Assembly: GCF_026212465.1 (NCBI RefSeq)
Contig: NC_080062.1
Span: 8,837,612 to 8,901,611 of the forward strand
From: Amaranthus tricolor
Lineage: Eukaryota > Streptophyta > Magnoliopsida > Caryophyllales > Amaranthaceae
DNA: 64,000 nt
Direction: 5' to 3'
Both the position numbers and the translations under genes were made by a program. The notes below the pieces were generated by a model. The model ran no database searches and had not been told where the DNA came from. It saw only the letters and a list, made by a program, of their open reading frames with translations. How positions within the stretch are numbered: the stretch's first letter is position 1; the number at the start of each line of letters is the position of its first letter. This document shows, in pieces, positions 21,401-31,641 of this stretch.

Positions 21401-22526
21401 TGGATTGAAGCAAGCATCAAGGAGTTGGAACCTCAGATTTGATGAGGCAGTCAAAGAGTTTGGTTTTCTTAGAAATGAAGAGGAATCTTGTGTATACAAG
21501 AAGTTAAGTGGGAATAATATCACCTTTCTGGTCTTGTATGTAGATGACATACTCCTCATTGGGAATGACAAAAATATGCTTGAGTCGGTCAAGCAATGGC
21601 TTAAAAGTCATTTCTCTATGAAAGACCTGGGAGAGGCTGAGTACATACTGGGAATAAAGATCTATAGGGATAGATCGAGGAGACTTATTGGACTAAATCA
21701 AGAGACTTACATAGATAAGATTCTCACAAAGTTCAAAATGGAAAGCTCCAAAAGAGGGTTTATTCCTATGCAGCATGGCATTAAACTTTGCAAGACTATG
21801 TGCCCATCGAGTTCAGAAGAGTTCAAGCGTATGAATAATGTTCCTTATGCTTCTGCAATAGGATCAATCATGTATGCTATGATATGTACTCGACCAGATG
21901 TTGCATTTGCTTTGAGTATGTGCAGCAGATACCAGTCCAATCCAGGAGATGCACACTGGATAGCAGCGAAAAATATCCTCAAGTACTTAAGAAGGACAAA
22001 GGATAAATTTCTGGTATATGGCGGAGCTAATGAGTTGTTTGTCACTGGATACACTGATGCAAGCTTCCAAACTGACAAAGATGACTTCCGATCCCAATCT
22101 GGTTTCATATTTTGTCTGAATGGAGGAGCTGTGAGCTGGAAGAGCTCCAAGCAGAGTTCAGTTGCAGATTCTACAACAGAGGCTGAGTACATAGCAGCAG
22201 CTGAAGCAGCAAAAGAGGCTGTTTGGATTAAAAAGTTCGTTAGTGAACTGGGTGTAGTTCCTAGCATTGAGAATGGCATCAAGTTGTATTGTGACAATGA
22301 AGGTGCTATTGCTCAATCCAAGGAACCTAGATCTCACCAAAAATCTAAACATGTTGAAAGAAAATTCCATCTTATTCGAGATATTGTTGGAAGACAGGAT
22401 GTAATAATAAGTAGAGTTGATACCACGGATAACATAGCAGATCCGTTGACTAAACCACTCCCTCAGCCGAAGCATGAGAGTCATACTAGGTCTATGGGGC
22501 TTAAGCATATAGGAGAATGTCTTTAG
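18483..22526 (+). CDS. Ty1/copia gag-pol polyprotein A (1347 aa, intact)
   Basis: Single uninterrupted frame encoding all functions in copia order. Gag with a zinc knuckle C-x2-C-x4-H-x4-C at residues 259-272. Protease with the active-site DTACGSH (D304), which replaces the more usual DSGA/DTGA. Integrase with an H-x4-H..C-x2-C zinc site (H439, H444, C470, C473) and catalytic D500, D563 and E599, the last two 35 residues apart. Reverse transcriptase with YVDD at 1019-1022. RNase H with TDAS near 1190 and TTEAEY near 1230. Integrase before reverse transcriptase marks Ty1/copia. The ATG follows TTGTTGTAGAAATC. It differs from polyprotein B at about 24 residues, for example P to L just after the zinc knuckle. 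No stop or frameshift is present, so the protein could be functional, but its own 5' primer site is inverted. Confidence 0.95.
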   Translation: MSGSTNNNTPAFNLRCVLEKDKLNANNFLEWEMAVRIVLRAEGRESVLDTPLPEPLPETATVAEKRARQNLEANSVQVTCLMLACMEHDFQKRFNNLDAYTIIQQLRTMFEKNARLERFEANCKLLECKLGKGKPVGPHVFALIGHFQVMEKLGFPYPKELATDIVIRSLPETFDAFRLNFYMQGGEATLPELHGMLIQAERSLPSEPALKDVLMVRKNKKFKKKGVPKWNGNGKVVTTNASPRPKATPKAKVAALHECYHCHKIGHWKRNCPVYLEEKKSGASSSGIYVIEINLATSASWVFDTACGSHITSNVQGLKRSRSLSKGEVDLRVGNGARVAALAVGVYILTLPSGLILELNNCYYVPAITKNIISIPVLDTEGFSFTIKNNCCSAYLNDMFYVSAKLLNGLYVLDLETHIYNIDSKKRKTNDSNPTYLWHCRLGHISSKRIEKLHKDGILKSFDFESFGICEFCLMGKMTKSPFTGTSERANDLLALIHTDVCGPMSTVARGGYSYFITFTDDVSRYGYVYLMRHKSESFEKFKEFQNEVENQLGKKIKALRSDRGGEYLSHEFDDHLKNRGILSQLTPPGTPQLNGVSERRNRTLLDMVRSVMSLADLPISFWGFALDTAAFTLNRAPTKAVEKTPYEMWTGKVPKLSFLRIWGCEAYVKRLISDKLAPKSDKCLFVGYPKKTKGYYFYNQSENKVFVARNGVFLEQEFISRKTSGSNVYLEEVRDEQQMDKVNTSLEAPQHENAQEEMHSTHLPPTAPSGENPLEVTLPNEAETSLVVPLRKSSRTIIPSRRYIDFLLTENSEITMLESEEPTSYKDALESPDSEKWLEAMKSEMDSMSENQVWDLVDLPDGVKPIGCKWIFKLKTDKDGNISVFKARLVAKGFKQIHGIDYDETFSPVAMLKSIRIILAIAAFHDFEIWQMDVKTAFLNGFLKEDVYMTQPQGFEDPKNPRKVCKLKRSIYGLKQASRSWNLRFDEAVKEFGFLRNEEESCVYKKLSGNNITFLVLYVDDILLIGNDKNMLESVKQWLKSHFSMKDLGEAEYILGIKIYRDRSRRLIGLNQETYIDKILTKFKMESSKRGFIPMQHGIKLCKTMCPSSSEEFKRMNNVPYASAIGSIMYAMICTRPDVAFALSMCSRYQSNPGDAHWIAAKNILKYLRRTKDKFLVYGGANELFVTGYTDASFQTDKDDFRSQSGFIFCLNGGAVSWKSSKQSSVADSTTEAEYIAAAEAAKEAVWIKKFVSELGVVPSIENGIKLYCDNEGAIAQSKEPRSHQKSKHVERKFHLIRDIVGRQDVIISRVDTTDNIADPLTKPLPQPKHESHTRSMGLKHIGECL

Positions 22527-23299
22527 GTTGTTTACTTCATGTTTACAATTATAAAGAATTTTGTTTACCATATGTTTGGAATGTTTATCGATAATATAAA
22601 TGGTTTGTTTCTTATTTAATTGCTTGGTTTAGTATTAAATAAAATGTTCATATAATTTGTGTTTTCAATAGGACTATTGGAAACGTTTCGATAATGGAAC
22701 CCTATAAGTAAACTGAAATCACAATTTATATAATGTCCCTAATCTAAATCACTAAATTGGACATAAGTGGTTTATTAAAGATTAGCATGTAATTAATTGA
22801 TAGCTCGGTTCCATGGGCTATGGAAACATAGAGATGTTTGATCGATTACATGGATGCATACCTGATGCATTGAGACTTGACCTAATCTGATTCGAAAGGG
22901 CAGAATCGAATCCTTATATTTAGTGGATTCCTTAGACATGAGTATGTCTTAATCACTACGAAATAATTAGTTTAACCTTGACGCTGTTAAACGTCGTGCT
23001 GTAAAAGGAGGCTATAAAGGCAGTGATCAGGTGGGCTAAGAATTGAGTGGGAGTTATGGTCATACAAGAATGAATAAGTCCTCCTATGTGATAGGATTGG
23101 TGTGTAGGCCTCTTGATGAGCGAGAATTGAAAATTGCATGGCCATGCGGAATAAGATTAAATGGTTAATCCTTAGTTGAACAATTCGAACTCAAAGATCA
23201 AGAAACATAATTTGAGAAATAACACTGTGTTGTCAAATTTCACATTAAGTGGCTTAAGGAATTTATAATTGTGCAATTGTCTTCGGACAAGTGGGAGAT
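22527..23299 (+). other. Copia unit A 3' untranslated region with polypurine tract
   Basis: Non-coding DNA between the gag-pol stop and LTR2. It ends in AAGTGGGAGAT directly before the LTR, the polypurine primer for plus-strand synthesis. It differs from the unit B counterpart by substitutions and a 4-base insert near 22615, so the two 3' regions come from distinct parents. Confidence 0.75.
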
Positions 23300-23978
23300 T
23301 GAAGGAATATGTCCGTAGACATTTCCGACAATTACTAAATATAAATATATAGGATATTTATGAAGATAATAAAGTTAATTATTATTAGTAATTATATTTG
23401 CTTGCTAGAGAATAAATATAATTGGTGGGTCAATAATAATTGGACCACAACTAATATAATTAATCCTATAAGGTCTTACAAAAGAATCAATTGAACGGTA
23501 AATGACTCGGGCCCATTAGGAGTATGGGCTTGCGATCCAATTAGGTTAACAAAAGAATCGGTTTCTTTTTGACCTAGGTTACTAGTATTATATGAGGATA
23601 TAATGCTAGTAGTGGAGAAGTGGGGATAATGGGACGATGGATGTGAGTATTATAAATATGTTTATTTAAACTCTCACCATAGACAATTCTCAATCAAAAA
23701 AAAGTTATTGAAAAAAACCAGAAAAAGCAAGAGAAACAATCTCTTCCGTTCTAGCAAACGTTGGTGTTCAATTGATTCCGGTAGACTGAATAGAGGAGCA
23801 GCGTTTGAGGCTCTCAATATTATCTTATCGCGTTATTTTCGTGGATTTCACGCTACAAAGGTAATATAGACTAATCCTTTTATATGATTCATATGTTTGA
23901 TTATGTTTATGATCCTGAGATAGATGTTAGGAAAGTGTTTCCTGAAATTCCGCTTTAAGCATCCATCGAAAACAAACA
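23300..23978 (+). repeat. Copia LTR2 (complete, 679 bp)
   Basis: Full LTR from TGAAGGAATATG to AAACAAACA. It carries one extra T and at least four substitutions relative to LTR1 and LTR4. It is followed by GTGGTAT, the first bases of a primer-binding site, which is cut off after seven bases. Confidence 0.9.
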
Positions 23979-24546
23979 GTGGTATTATAAATATGGTGAG
24001 AATGTCATACTAGGTCCATGGGGCTTAAGCATATAGGAGAATGTCTTTAGGTTGTTTACTTCATGTTTACAATTATAAAGAATTATGTTTACCATATGTT
24101 TGGAATGTTTATCAATAATATAAATAGTTTGTTTCTTATTGCTTGGTTTAGTATTAAATAAAATGTCCATATAATTTGTGTTTTCAATAGGATTATTGGA
24201 AACGTTTCGATAATGGAACCCTATAAGTGAACTGAAATCACAATTTATATAATGTCCCTAATCTAAATCACTAAATTGGACATAAGTGGTTTATTAAAGA
24301 TTAGCATATAATTAATTGATAGCTCGGTTCCATGGGCTATGGAAACATAGAGATGTTTAATCGATTACATGGATGCATACCTGATGCATTGAGACTTGAC
24401 CTAATCTGATTCGAAAGGGCATAATCGAATCCTTATATTTAGTGGATTCCTTAGACATGAGTATGTCTTAATCACTACGAAATAATTAGTTTAACCTTAA
24501 CGCTGTTAAACGTCGTGCTGTAAAAGGAGGCTATAAAGGCAGTGAT
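23979..24546 (+). other. Deleted copia internal remnant
   Basis: Begins with seven bases of primer site and then jumps directly to the last codons of gag-pol and the 3' untranslated region. Diagnostic bases (AATTATGTTTACC, TATCAATAATATAAATAG) match unit B, not unit A. It stops at AGTGAT (24541-24546), where it joins the middle of an LTR. Nearly all of the internal region and the polypurine tract are missing. Confidence 0.8.
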
Positions 24547-24902
24547 GGGATAATGGGATGATGGGTGTGAGTATTATAAATATGTTTATTTAAACTCTCA
24601 CGATAGACAATTCTCAATCAAAAAAAAGTTATTGAAAAAAACCAGAAAAAGCAAGAGAAACAATCTCTTCCGTTCTAGCAAACGTTGGTGTTCAATTGAT
24701 TCCGGTAGACTGAATAGAGGAGCAGCGTTTGAGGCTCTCAATATTATCTTATCGCGTTATTTTCGTGGATTTCACGCTACAAAGGTAATATAGACTAATC
24801 CTTTTATATGATTCATATGTTTGATTATGTTTATGATCCTGAGATAGATGTTAGGAAAGTGTTTCCTGAAATTCCGCTTTAAGCATCCATCGAAAACAAA
24901 CA
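24547..24902 (+). repeat. Copia LTR3 (5'-truncated, last 356 bp)
   Basis: Corresponds to LTR4 positions 31964-32319. The first 322 bp, most of U3, are gone, but the TATA box and the rest are kept. It directly precedes the primer site of unit B. Confidence 0.88.
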
Positions 24903-24919
24903 GTGGTATCAGTTAAGCC
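24903..24919 (+). promoter_or_regulatory. Primer-binding site of copia unit B
   Basis: GTGGTATCAG right after the LTR end; TGGTATCAG is complementary to the 3' end of plant initiator methionine tRNA, the usual copia primer. The following bases (TTAAGCC) deviate from the common GAGCC by an insertion. The unit A copy is inverted at 16838-16830. Confidence 0.75.
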
Positions 24920-25489
24920 TAATTCATAATATTCATATGATCTTTTTTTTTCTCTGGAACAATTCACAATCGTTTTTTTTTGCATAAAAAAAAATCAGTT
25001 TTTTTTATGTTAACTGTATGGAAGTTATTCATAATATTCAATTTCAATTGGATTGAAATATAAATGAAAAAACTTGTTTTTCCTGATTTTTGAAGCCATT
25101 CATCCCAAATATTGTATATCCATTCGAATTTGTTCGAATTAATCAAAAAAAAAAAAAAAAAAAAAAAAAATCAGTTTTTTTTTTTTTTTTTTTTTGGATG
25201 AAAATTCGAAATTTTGTGTTAATTGTCTTGGGGCTTTGATTATTCACGAAATCCAAACAATGAAATGAAACACAAAATTTGTTCATTGTTAATTGTGTTT
25301 TTCGTTATGCTATTCAAGTGTTTTGGATCGAAAATGCTTATACCCTAATTTTTCCCCAATTCAATTTTAATAGTTAAAACACAAATTGGTTCAATTGGCT
25401 TGAAATTTAAATGCGAAAAACTTGTTTTCCCTGAAATTTGAAGCAATTCATGCACAAAGGTTGTTTATTAATTCGAATTTGTTCGAATT

Positions 25490-25528
<39 letters not shown>

Positions 25529-26829
25529 AAGGAAACAAATACCGAAAAAAACGGGCTGTTTATGGTGGCCGGAGGGAGGCGGGCTGCTGGCGGCTGCCGG
25601 GTTCCTTGGCGGCTGCTGGGTTCTTTGGCGGCTGCTGGGTTCCATTCTTCACGGCCACTGTTTCTTTCTTCCAGTACAAAATGATGAAGGTTGAAGGTGA
25701 CCTTTTTTTTTTTTTTGAAATGATGAAGATGGTCCCAGAAAATGGGTTGGTCTTCATTCTTGTATGCTGCTTCCGTTTTTCTTTTGGAATTTTTTTTTGT
25801 TTTTTTTTATGTGCATATAACTGTTTATTGAGTCTTAATTGATTTAAATAGTTTTTTTTTCCCTTCTATAGTCTCACTTAAATTAGTCAAGTTTGACTAA
25901 ACATAAAGGGTATTTTACATGCTAATTGTTATAACCCTTTAGTTTGATATATTGCATTGTTATTGTCGTTTATAATATTTGATATTATTTTGACATGTTA
26001 TGACTAGTATGGCCCAAAACAAAATTTATATATAAAATTAGGATAGTATATACGATCTGCGAATCGTTTGTTTTGAATGTAATTATATACGATCTGCGAA
26101 TCGTTTGTTTTGAATGTAATTAAATACGATCTGCGTATCGTAATATTTTTATTCAAAGTATGTAATCACAAATGAAAGGAGTTTCAAGGAAGGTGATCAA
26201 TGGAAATTCATGGAAGCTTCATGAAGATTAGTTTTTTTAGGGGCCATACTAGATCATCTTTTATTCATGCTTTTATTTGCTTTGAGCGTTTATTTTGGTC
26301 TTTGCATGCATAAGTTAATGTATTGGTTAAATATGCTATGTGTTCACGTAATATTAACCATGCTAATTAACTTGAATCCCCATAAATAATATTGAGTTTT
26401 ATTGTTTTTCCAAACAACACCTATAAGCCTTTGATAATGAATAATACATTCTGCCAAAGCGAGGTATTGCTCATAAATCTTGGGATATGGGGTAAATTTT
26501 TTTTGAAAATTTACAGGTTCATGTTTGGTTTCACTCAACAAAATCATCAAAAACAAAGTTTTGGGTTTTGAAACTAAGAGATAGGATTGAACAAGAATTA
26601 TCAATCTATCTACTAAGAATTATAATTAGTTATAATTAGTAAAACGTTTACTTACCTTAACTACTATAGTTAAAGGCAGGGCCAAAGTCCGTTTAACTGT
26701 AGTGGGAGAGGATCTTAGTTGTTATTTATTCAAAAGGGGATTTTAAAATTTTGAATAAATTATTAAATTGTTTAATTACTGCTTATTGATAGACTATTAA
26801 TTTTACTTTATTACATTGTTGTAGAAATC
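24920..26829 (+). other. Untranslated leader of copia unit B
   Basis: 1.9 kb with two diverged segments, each ending in TTCGAATTTGTTCGAATT and an A tract (25145-25170 and about 25494-25526), so the leader itself looks internally duplicated. An A run and a T run face each other around 25145-25197. The GC-rich 18-bp repeats (about 25562-25645) and palindromic 36-bp repeats (about 26047-26146) match unit A. Confidence 0.6.
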
Positions 26830-29800
26830 ATGTCTGGTTCAACTAACAACAACACTCCTGCTTTTAACTTGCGCTGTGTCTTGGAAAAAGACAAATTGAA
26901 TGCAAACAACTTCCTTGAATGGGAAATGGCTGTGAGAATTGTTCTCAGAGCTGAAGGAAGGGAAAGTGTTCTTGACACTCCACTCCCTGAACCCCTGCCA
27001 GAAACTGCAACAGTTGCAGAGAAAAGAGCTAGGCAAAATCTCGAGGCCAATTCTGTGCAAGTAACATGTCTGATGCTTGCTTGCATGGAACATGATTTTC
27101 AAAAACGTTTTAACAATCTTGATGCCTACACAATAATCCAGCAACTTAGAACAATGTTCGAAAAGAATGCTCGATTAGAGAGATTTGAAGCTAATTGTAA
27201 ACTTTTGGAATGCAAACTGGGCAAGGGAAAACCCGTCGGACCCCATGTGTTCGCCTTAATAGGGCATTTTCAAGTCATGGAAAAGTTGGGTTTTCCTTAT
27301 CCCAAAGAGCTGGCCACTGATATTGTGATCAGATCCTTGCCAGAAACTTTTGATGCTTTCAGATTAAATTTTTACATGCAAGGAGGGGAAGCAACCTTGC
27401 CAGAATTGCATGGTATGCTTATTCAGGCTGAAAGGAGCTTACCTTCTGAACCCGCACTGAAAGATGTGCTCATGGTCAGAAAGAATAAAAAGTTCAAGAA
27501 GAAAGGGGTTCCTAAATGGAATGGCAATGGTAAGGTAGTTACCACTAATGCCTCTCCCAGACCAAAGGCTACTCCAAAGGCTAAAGTAGCAGCACTACAT
27601 GAGTGCTACCACTGCCACAAGATTGGCCATTGGAAGAGGAACTGCCTCGTCTATCTAGAAGAAAAAAAGTCTGGTGCTTTATCTTCAGGTATATATGTTA
27701 TTGAAATTAATTTAGCGACTTCGGCTTCTTGGGTATTTGATACTGCTTGTGGGTCTCACATTACTAGTAATGTGCAGGGTCTAAAAAGAAGTAGAAGCTT
27801 GAGCAAAGGTGAGGTGGATCTCCGAGTCGGAAATGGAGCAAGAGTTGCTGTTTTAGCTGTTGGAGTTTATATTTTAACATTACCCTCTGGTTTAATTTTA
27901 GAACTAAATAATTGTTATTATGTTCCTGCCATCACCAAGAACATTATTTCAATTCCGGTTTTGGACACGGAAGGTTTTTCATTTACTACTAAGAATAATT
28001 GTTGTTCTGCATATTTAAATGATATGTTCTATGTTTCAGCTAAATTATTAAATGGGTTGTATGTGCTAGACTTAGAAACTCACATCTATAACATAGACAG
28101 CAAGAAACGTAAAACAAATGATTCAAACCCCACTTACCTATGGCATTGTCGATTAGGCCACATAAGTTCAAAACGCATAGAGAAACTTCATAAAGATGGA
28201 ATTCTAAAATCATTTGATTTTGAATCATTTGGTGTTTGCGAGTTTTGTTTGATGGGAAAAATGACAAAGTCACCTTTCACAGGTACAAGTGAAAGGGCCA
28301 ATGACCTATTAGCTCTCATACATACTGATGTATGTGGACCTATGAGCACCATGGCTCGGGGTGGTTACAGCTACTTTATAACCTTTACTGATGATGTAAG
28401 CAGATATGGATATGTTTACCTCATGAGACATAAGTCGGAGTCCTTAGAAAAGTTCAAGGAATTTCAAAATGAAGTAGAGAACCAACTTGGGAAGAAAATA
28501 AAAGCATTACGATCCGATCGTGGTGGTGAATACTTGTCTCACGAGTTTGATGATCATTTGAAAAATCGAGGCATACTCTCACAATTGACTCCACCAGGAA
28601 CACCACAATTAAATGGCGTCTCTGAGAGGAGGAATCGAACTCTATTAGATATGGTTCGATCAGTGATGAGTCTTGCTGATCTTCCTATTTCATTTTGGGG
28701 ATTTGCATTGGATATAGCTGCATTCACACTTAATAGAGCACCTACCAAAGCAGTGGAAAAGACACCATATGAGATGTGGACGGGAAAAGTTCCGAAGTTG
28801 TCTTTTCTAAGGATTTGGGGTTGCGAAGCTTATGTAAAACGTTTAATATCTGATAAACTAGCACCTAAATCTGACAAATGTCTTTTTGTGGGTTACCCAA
28901 AAAAGACAAAGGGATACTACTTCTACAACCAAAGCGAAAACAAAGTATTTGTTGCTCGCAATGGTGTTTTTCTAGAACAGGAATTTATTTCTAGAAAAAC
29001 AAGTGGGAGTAATGTATATCTCGAAGAAGTTCGAGATGAGCAACAAATGGATAAGGTTAACACCTCATCAGAGGCGCCCCAGCATGATAATGCCCAGGAG
29101 GAAATGCATTCAACACACTTACCTCCTACCGCCCCAAGTGAAGAAAATCCACGCGAAGTCACTCTACCTAATGAGGCAGAAACTTCTCTTGTTGTTCCCC
29201 TACGTAAGTCTAGTAGGACAATAATTCCGTCAAGAAGATATATTGATTTCCTTTTGACAGAAAACTCTGAAATAACCATGTTAGAATCAGAAGAGCCTAC
29301 TAGTCACAAAGATGCTTTGGAGAGTCCTGACTCCGAAAAATGGCTTGAAGCCATGATATCTGAAATGGATTCCATGTCTGAAAATCAAGTTTGGGACTTG
29401 GTTGATTTGCCTGATGGGGTAAAACCCATTGGATGCAAATGGATTTTCAAACTGAAAACAGACAAGGATGGAAACATTAGTGTTTTCAAAGCAAGGTTGG
29501 TAGCAAAAGGGTTCAAACAAATTCATGGTATAGACTATGATGAAACTTTTTCTCCAGTAGCCATGCTAAAATCCATTAGGATAATCCTTGTGATAGCTGC
29601 CTTTCATGACTTTGAAATATGGCAAATGGACGTCAAAACTGCCTTTTTGAATGGGTTCTTAAAAGAGGATGTGTACATGACACAACCACAAGGTTTTGAA
29701 GATCCGAAAAATCCAAGGAAAGTATGCAAGCTTAAGAGATCCATTTATGGATTGAAGCAAGCATCAAGGAGTTGGAACCTTAGATTTGATGAGGCAGTCA

Positions 29801-30873
29801 AAGAGTTTTGCTTTCTCAGAAATAAAGAGGAATCTTGTGTATACAAGAAGTTAAGTGGGAGTAATATCACTTTTCTAGTCCTGTATGTAGATGACATACT
29901 CCTCATTGGGAATGACAAAAACATACTTGAGTCGGTCAAGCAATGGCTTAAAAGTCATTTCTCCATGAAAGACCTGGGAGAGGCTGAGTACATACTGGGA
30001 ATAAAGATCTATAGGGATAGATCGAGGAGACTTATTGGACTAAATCAAGAGACTTACATAGATAAGATTCTCACAAAGTTCAAAATGGAAAGCTCCAAAA
30101 GAGGGTTTATTCCTGTGCAACATGGCATTAAACTTTGCAAGACTATGTGCCCATCGAGTTCAGAAGAGTTCAAGCGTATGAATAATGTTCCTTATGCTTC
30201 TGCAATAGGATCAATCATGTACGCTATGATATGTACTCGACCAGATGTTGCATTTGCTTTGAGTATGTGCAGCAGATACCAGTCCAATCCAGGAGATGCA
30301 CACTGGATAGCAGCGAAAAATATCCTCAAGTACTTAAGAAGGACAAAGGATAAATTTCTGGTATATGGCGGAGCTAATGAGTTGTTTGTCACTGGATACA
30401 CTGATGCAAGCTTCCAAACTGACAAAGATGACTTCCGATCCCAATCTGGTTTCATATTTTGTCTGAATGGAGGAGCTGTGAGCTGGAAGAGCTCCAAGCA
30501 GAGTTCAGTTGCAGATTCTACAACAGAGGCTGAGTACATAGCAGCAGCTGAAGCAGCAAAAGAGGCAGTTTGGATTAAAAAGTTCATTAGTGAACTGGGT
30601 GTAGTTCCTAGCATTGAGAATGGCATCAAGTTGTATTGTGATAACGAAGGTGCTATTGCTCAATCCAAGGAACCTAGATCTCACCAAAAATCTAAACATG
30701 TTGAAAGAAAATTCCATCTTATTCGAGAAATTGTTGGAAGACAGGATGTAATAATAAGTAGAGTTGATACCACGGATAACATAGTAGATCCGTTGACTAA
30801 ACCACTCCCTCAGCCGAAGCATGAGTGTCATACTAGGTCCATGGGGCTTAAGCATATAGGAGAATGTCTTTAG
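26830..30873 (+). CDS. Ty1/copia gag-pol polyprotein B (1347 aa, intact)
   Basis: Same length and domain order as polyprotein A: zinc knuckle at 259-272, protease DTACGSH at 304-310, integrase zinc site and catalytic D500, D563 and E599, YVDD at 1019-1022, and RNase H motifs near 1190 and 1230. All catalytic residues are kept. Substitutions against A are spread over the protein and mostly mild (I/V, A/V, M/V), with a cluster in the linker near residues 745-765. The frame is uninterrupted. Unlike A, this unit has a correctly oriented primer site, a complete 3' LTR and a polypurine tract; its 5' LTR is truncated but keeps the TATA box. Confidence 0.95.
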   Translation: MSGSTNNNTPAFNLRCVLEKDKLNANNFLEWEMAVRIVLRAEGRESVLDTPLPEPLPETATVAEKRARQNLEANSVQVTCLMLACMEHDFQKRFNNLDAYTIIQQLRTMFEKNARLERFEANCKLLECKLGKGKPVGPHVFALIGHFQVMEKLGFPYPKELATDIVIRSLPETFDAFRLNFYMQGGEATLPELHGMLIQAERSLPSEPALKDVLMVRKNKKFKKKGVPKWNGNGKVVTTNASPRPKATPKAKVAALHECYHCHKIGHWKRNCLVYLEEKKSGALSSGIYVIEINLATSASWVFDTACGSHITSNVQGLKRSRSLSKGEVDLRVGNGARVAVLAVGVYILTLPSGLILELNNCYYVPAITKNIISIPVLDTEGFSFTTKNNCCSAYLNDMFYVSAKLLNGLYVLDLETHIYNIDSKKRKTNDSNPTYLWHCRLGHISSKRIEKLHKDGILKSFDFESFGVCEFCLMGKMTKSPFTGTSERANDLLALIHTDVCGPMSTMARGGYSYFITFTDDVSRYGYVYLMRHKSESLEKFKEFQNEVENQLGKKIKALRSDRGGEYLSHEFDDHLKNRGILSQLTPPGTPQLNGVSERRNRTLLDMVRSVMSLADLPISFWGFALDIAAFTLNRAPTKAVEKTPYEMWTGKVPKLSFLRIWGCEAYVKRLISDKLAPKSDKCLFVGYPKKTKGYYFYNQSENKVFVARNGVFLEQEFISRKTSGSNVYLEEVRDEQQMDKVNTSSEAPQHDNAQEEMHSTHLPPTAPSEENPREVTLPNEAETSLVVPLRKSSRTIIPSRRYIDFLLTENSEITMLESEEPTSHKDALESPDSEKWLEAMISEMDSMSENQVWDLVDLPDGVKPIGCKWIFKLKTDKDGNISVFKARLVAKGFKQIHGIDYDETFSPVAMLKSIRIILVIAAFHDFEIWQMDVKTAFLNGFLKEDVYMTQPQGFEDPKNPRKVCKLKRSIYGLKQASRSWNLRFDEAVKEFCFLRNKEESCVYKKLSGSNITFLVLYVDDILLIGNDKNILESVKQWLKSHFSMKDLGEAEYILGIKIYRDRSRRLIGLNQETYIDKILTKFKMESSKRGFIPVQHGIKLCKTMCPSSSEEFKRMNNVPYASAIGSIMYAMICTRPDVAFALSMCSRYQSNPGDAHWIAAKNILKYLRRTKDKFLVYGGANELFVTGYTDASFQTDKDDFRSQSGFIFCLNGGAVSWKSSKQSSVADSTTEAEYIAAAEAAKEAVWIKKFISELGVVPSIENGIKLYCDNEGAIAQSKEPRSHQKSKHVERKFHLIREIVGRQDVIISRVDTTDNIVDPLTKPLPQPKHECHTRSMGLKHIGECL

Positions 30874-31641
30874 GTTGTTTACTTCATGTTTACAATTATA
30901 AAGAATTATGTTTACCATATGTTTGGAATGTTTATCAATAATATAAATAGTTTGTTTCTTATTGCTTGGTTTAGTATTAAATAAAATGTCCATATAATTT
31001 GTGTTTTCAATAGGATTATTGGAAACGTTTCGATAATGGAACCCTATAAGTGAACTGAAATCACAATTTATATAATGTCCCTAATCTAAATCACTAAATT
31101 GGACATAAGTGGTTTATTAAAGATTAGCATATAATTAATTGATAGCTCGGTTCCATGGGCTATGGAAACATAGAGATATTTAATCGATTACATGGATGCA
31201 TACCTGATGCATTGAGACTTGACCTAATCTAATTCGAAAGGGCATAATCGAATCCTTATATTTAGTGGATTCCTTAGACATGAGTATGTCTTAATCACTA
31301 CGAAATAATTAGTTTAACCTTGACGCTGTTAAACGTCGTGCTGTAAAAGGAGGCTATAAAGGTAGTGATCAGGTGGGCTAAGAATTGAGTGGGAGTTATG
31401 GTCATACAAGAATGAATAAGTCCTCCTATGTGATAGGATTGGTGTGTAGGCCTCTTGATGAGCGAGAATTGAAAATTGCATGGCCATGCGGAATAAGATT
31501 AAATGGTTAATCCTTAGTTGAACAATTCGAACTCAAAGATCAAGAAACATAATTTGAGAAATAACACTGTGTTGTCAAATTTCACATTAAGTGGCTTAAG
31601 GAATTTATAATTGTGCAATTGTCTTCGGACAAGTGGGAGAT
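30874..31641 (+). other. Copia unit B 3' untranslated region with polypurine tract
   Basis: Non-coding DNA between gag-pol B and LTR4, ending in AAGTGGGAGAT directly before the LTR. Its first part is the closest match of the remnant at 23979-24546. Confidence 0.75.

Noticed and set aside
20207..22571. Antisense frames of 60-150 codons within gag-pol A, and the matching ones in B
   Set aside because: Shadows of the conserved gag-pol coding strand; no independent support.
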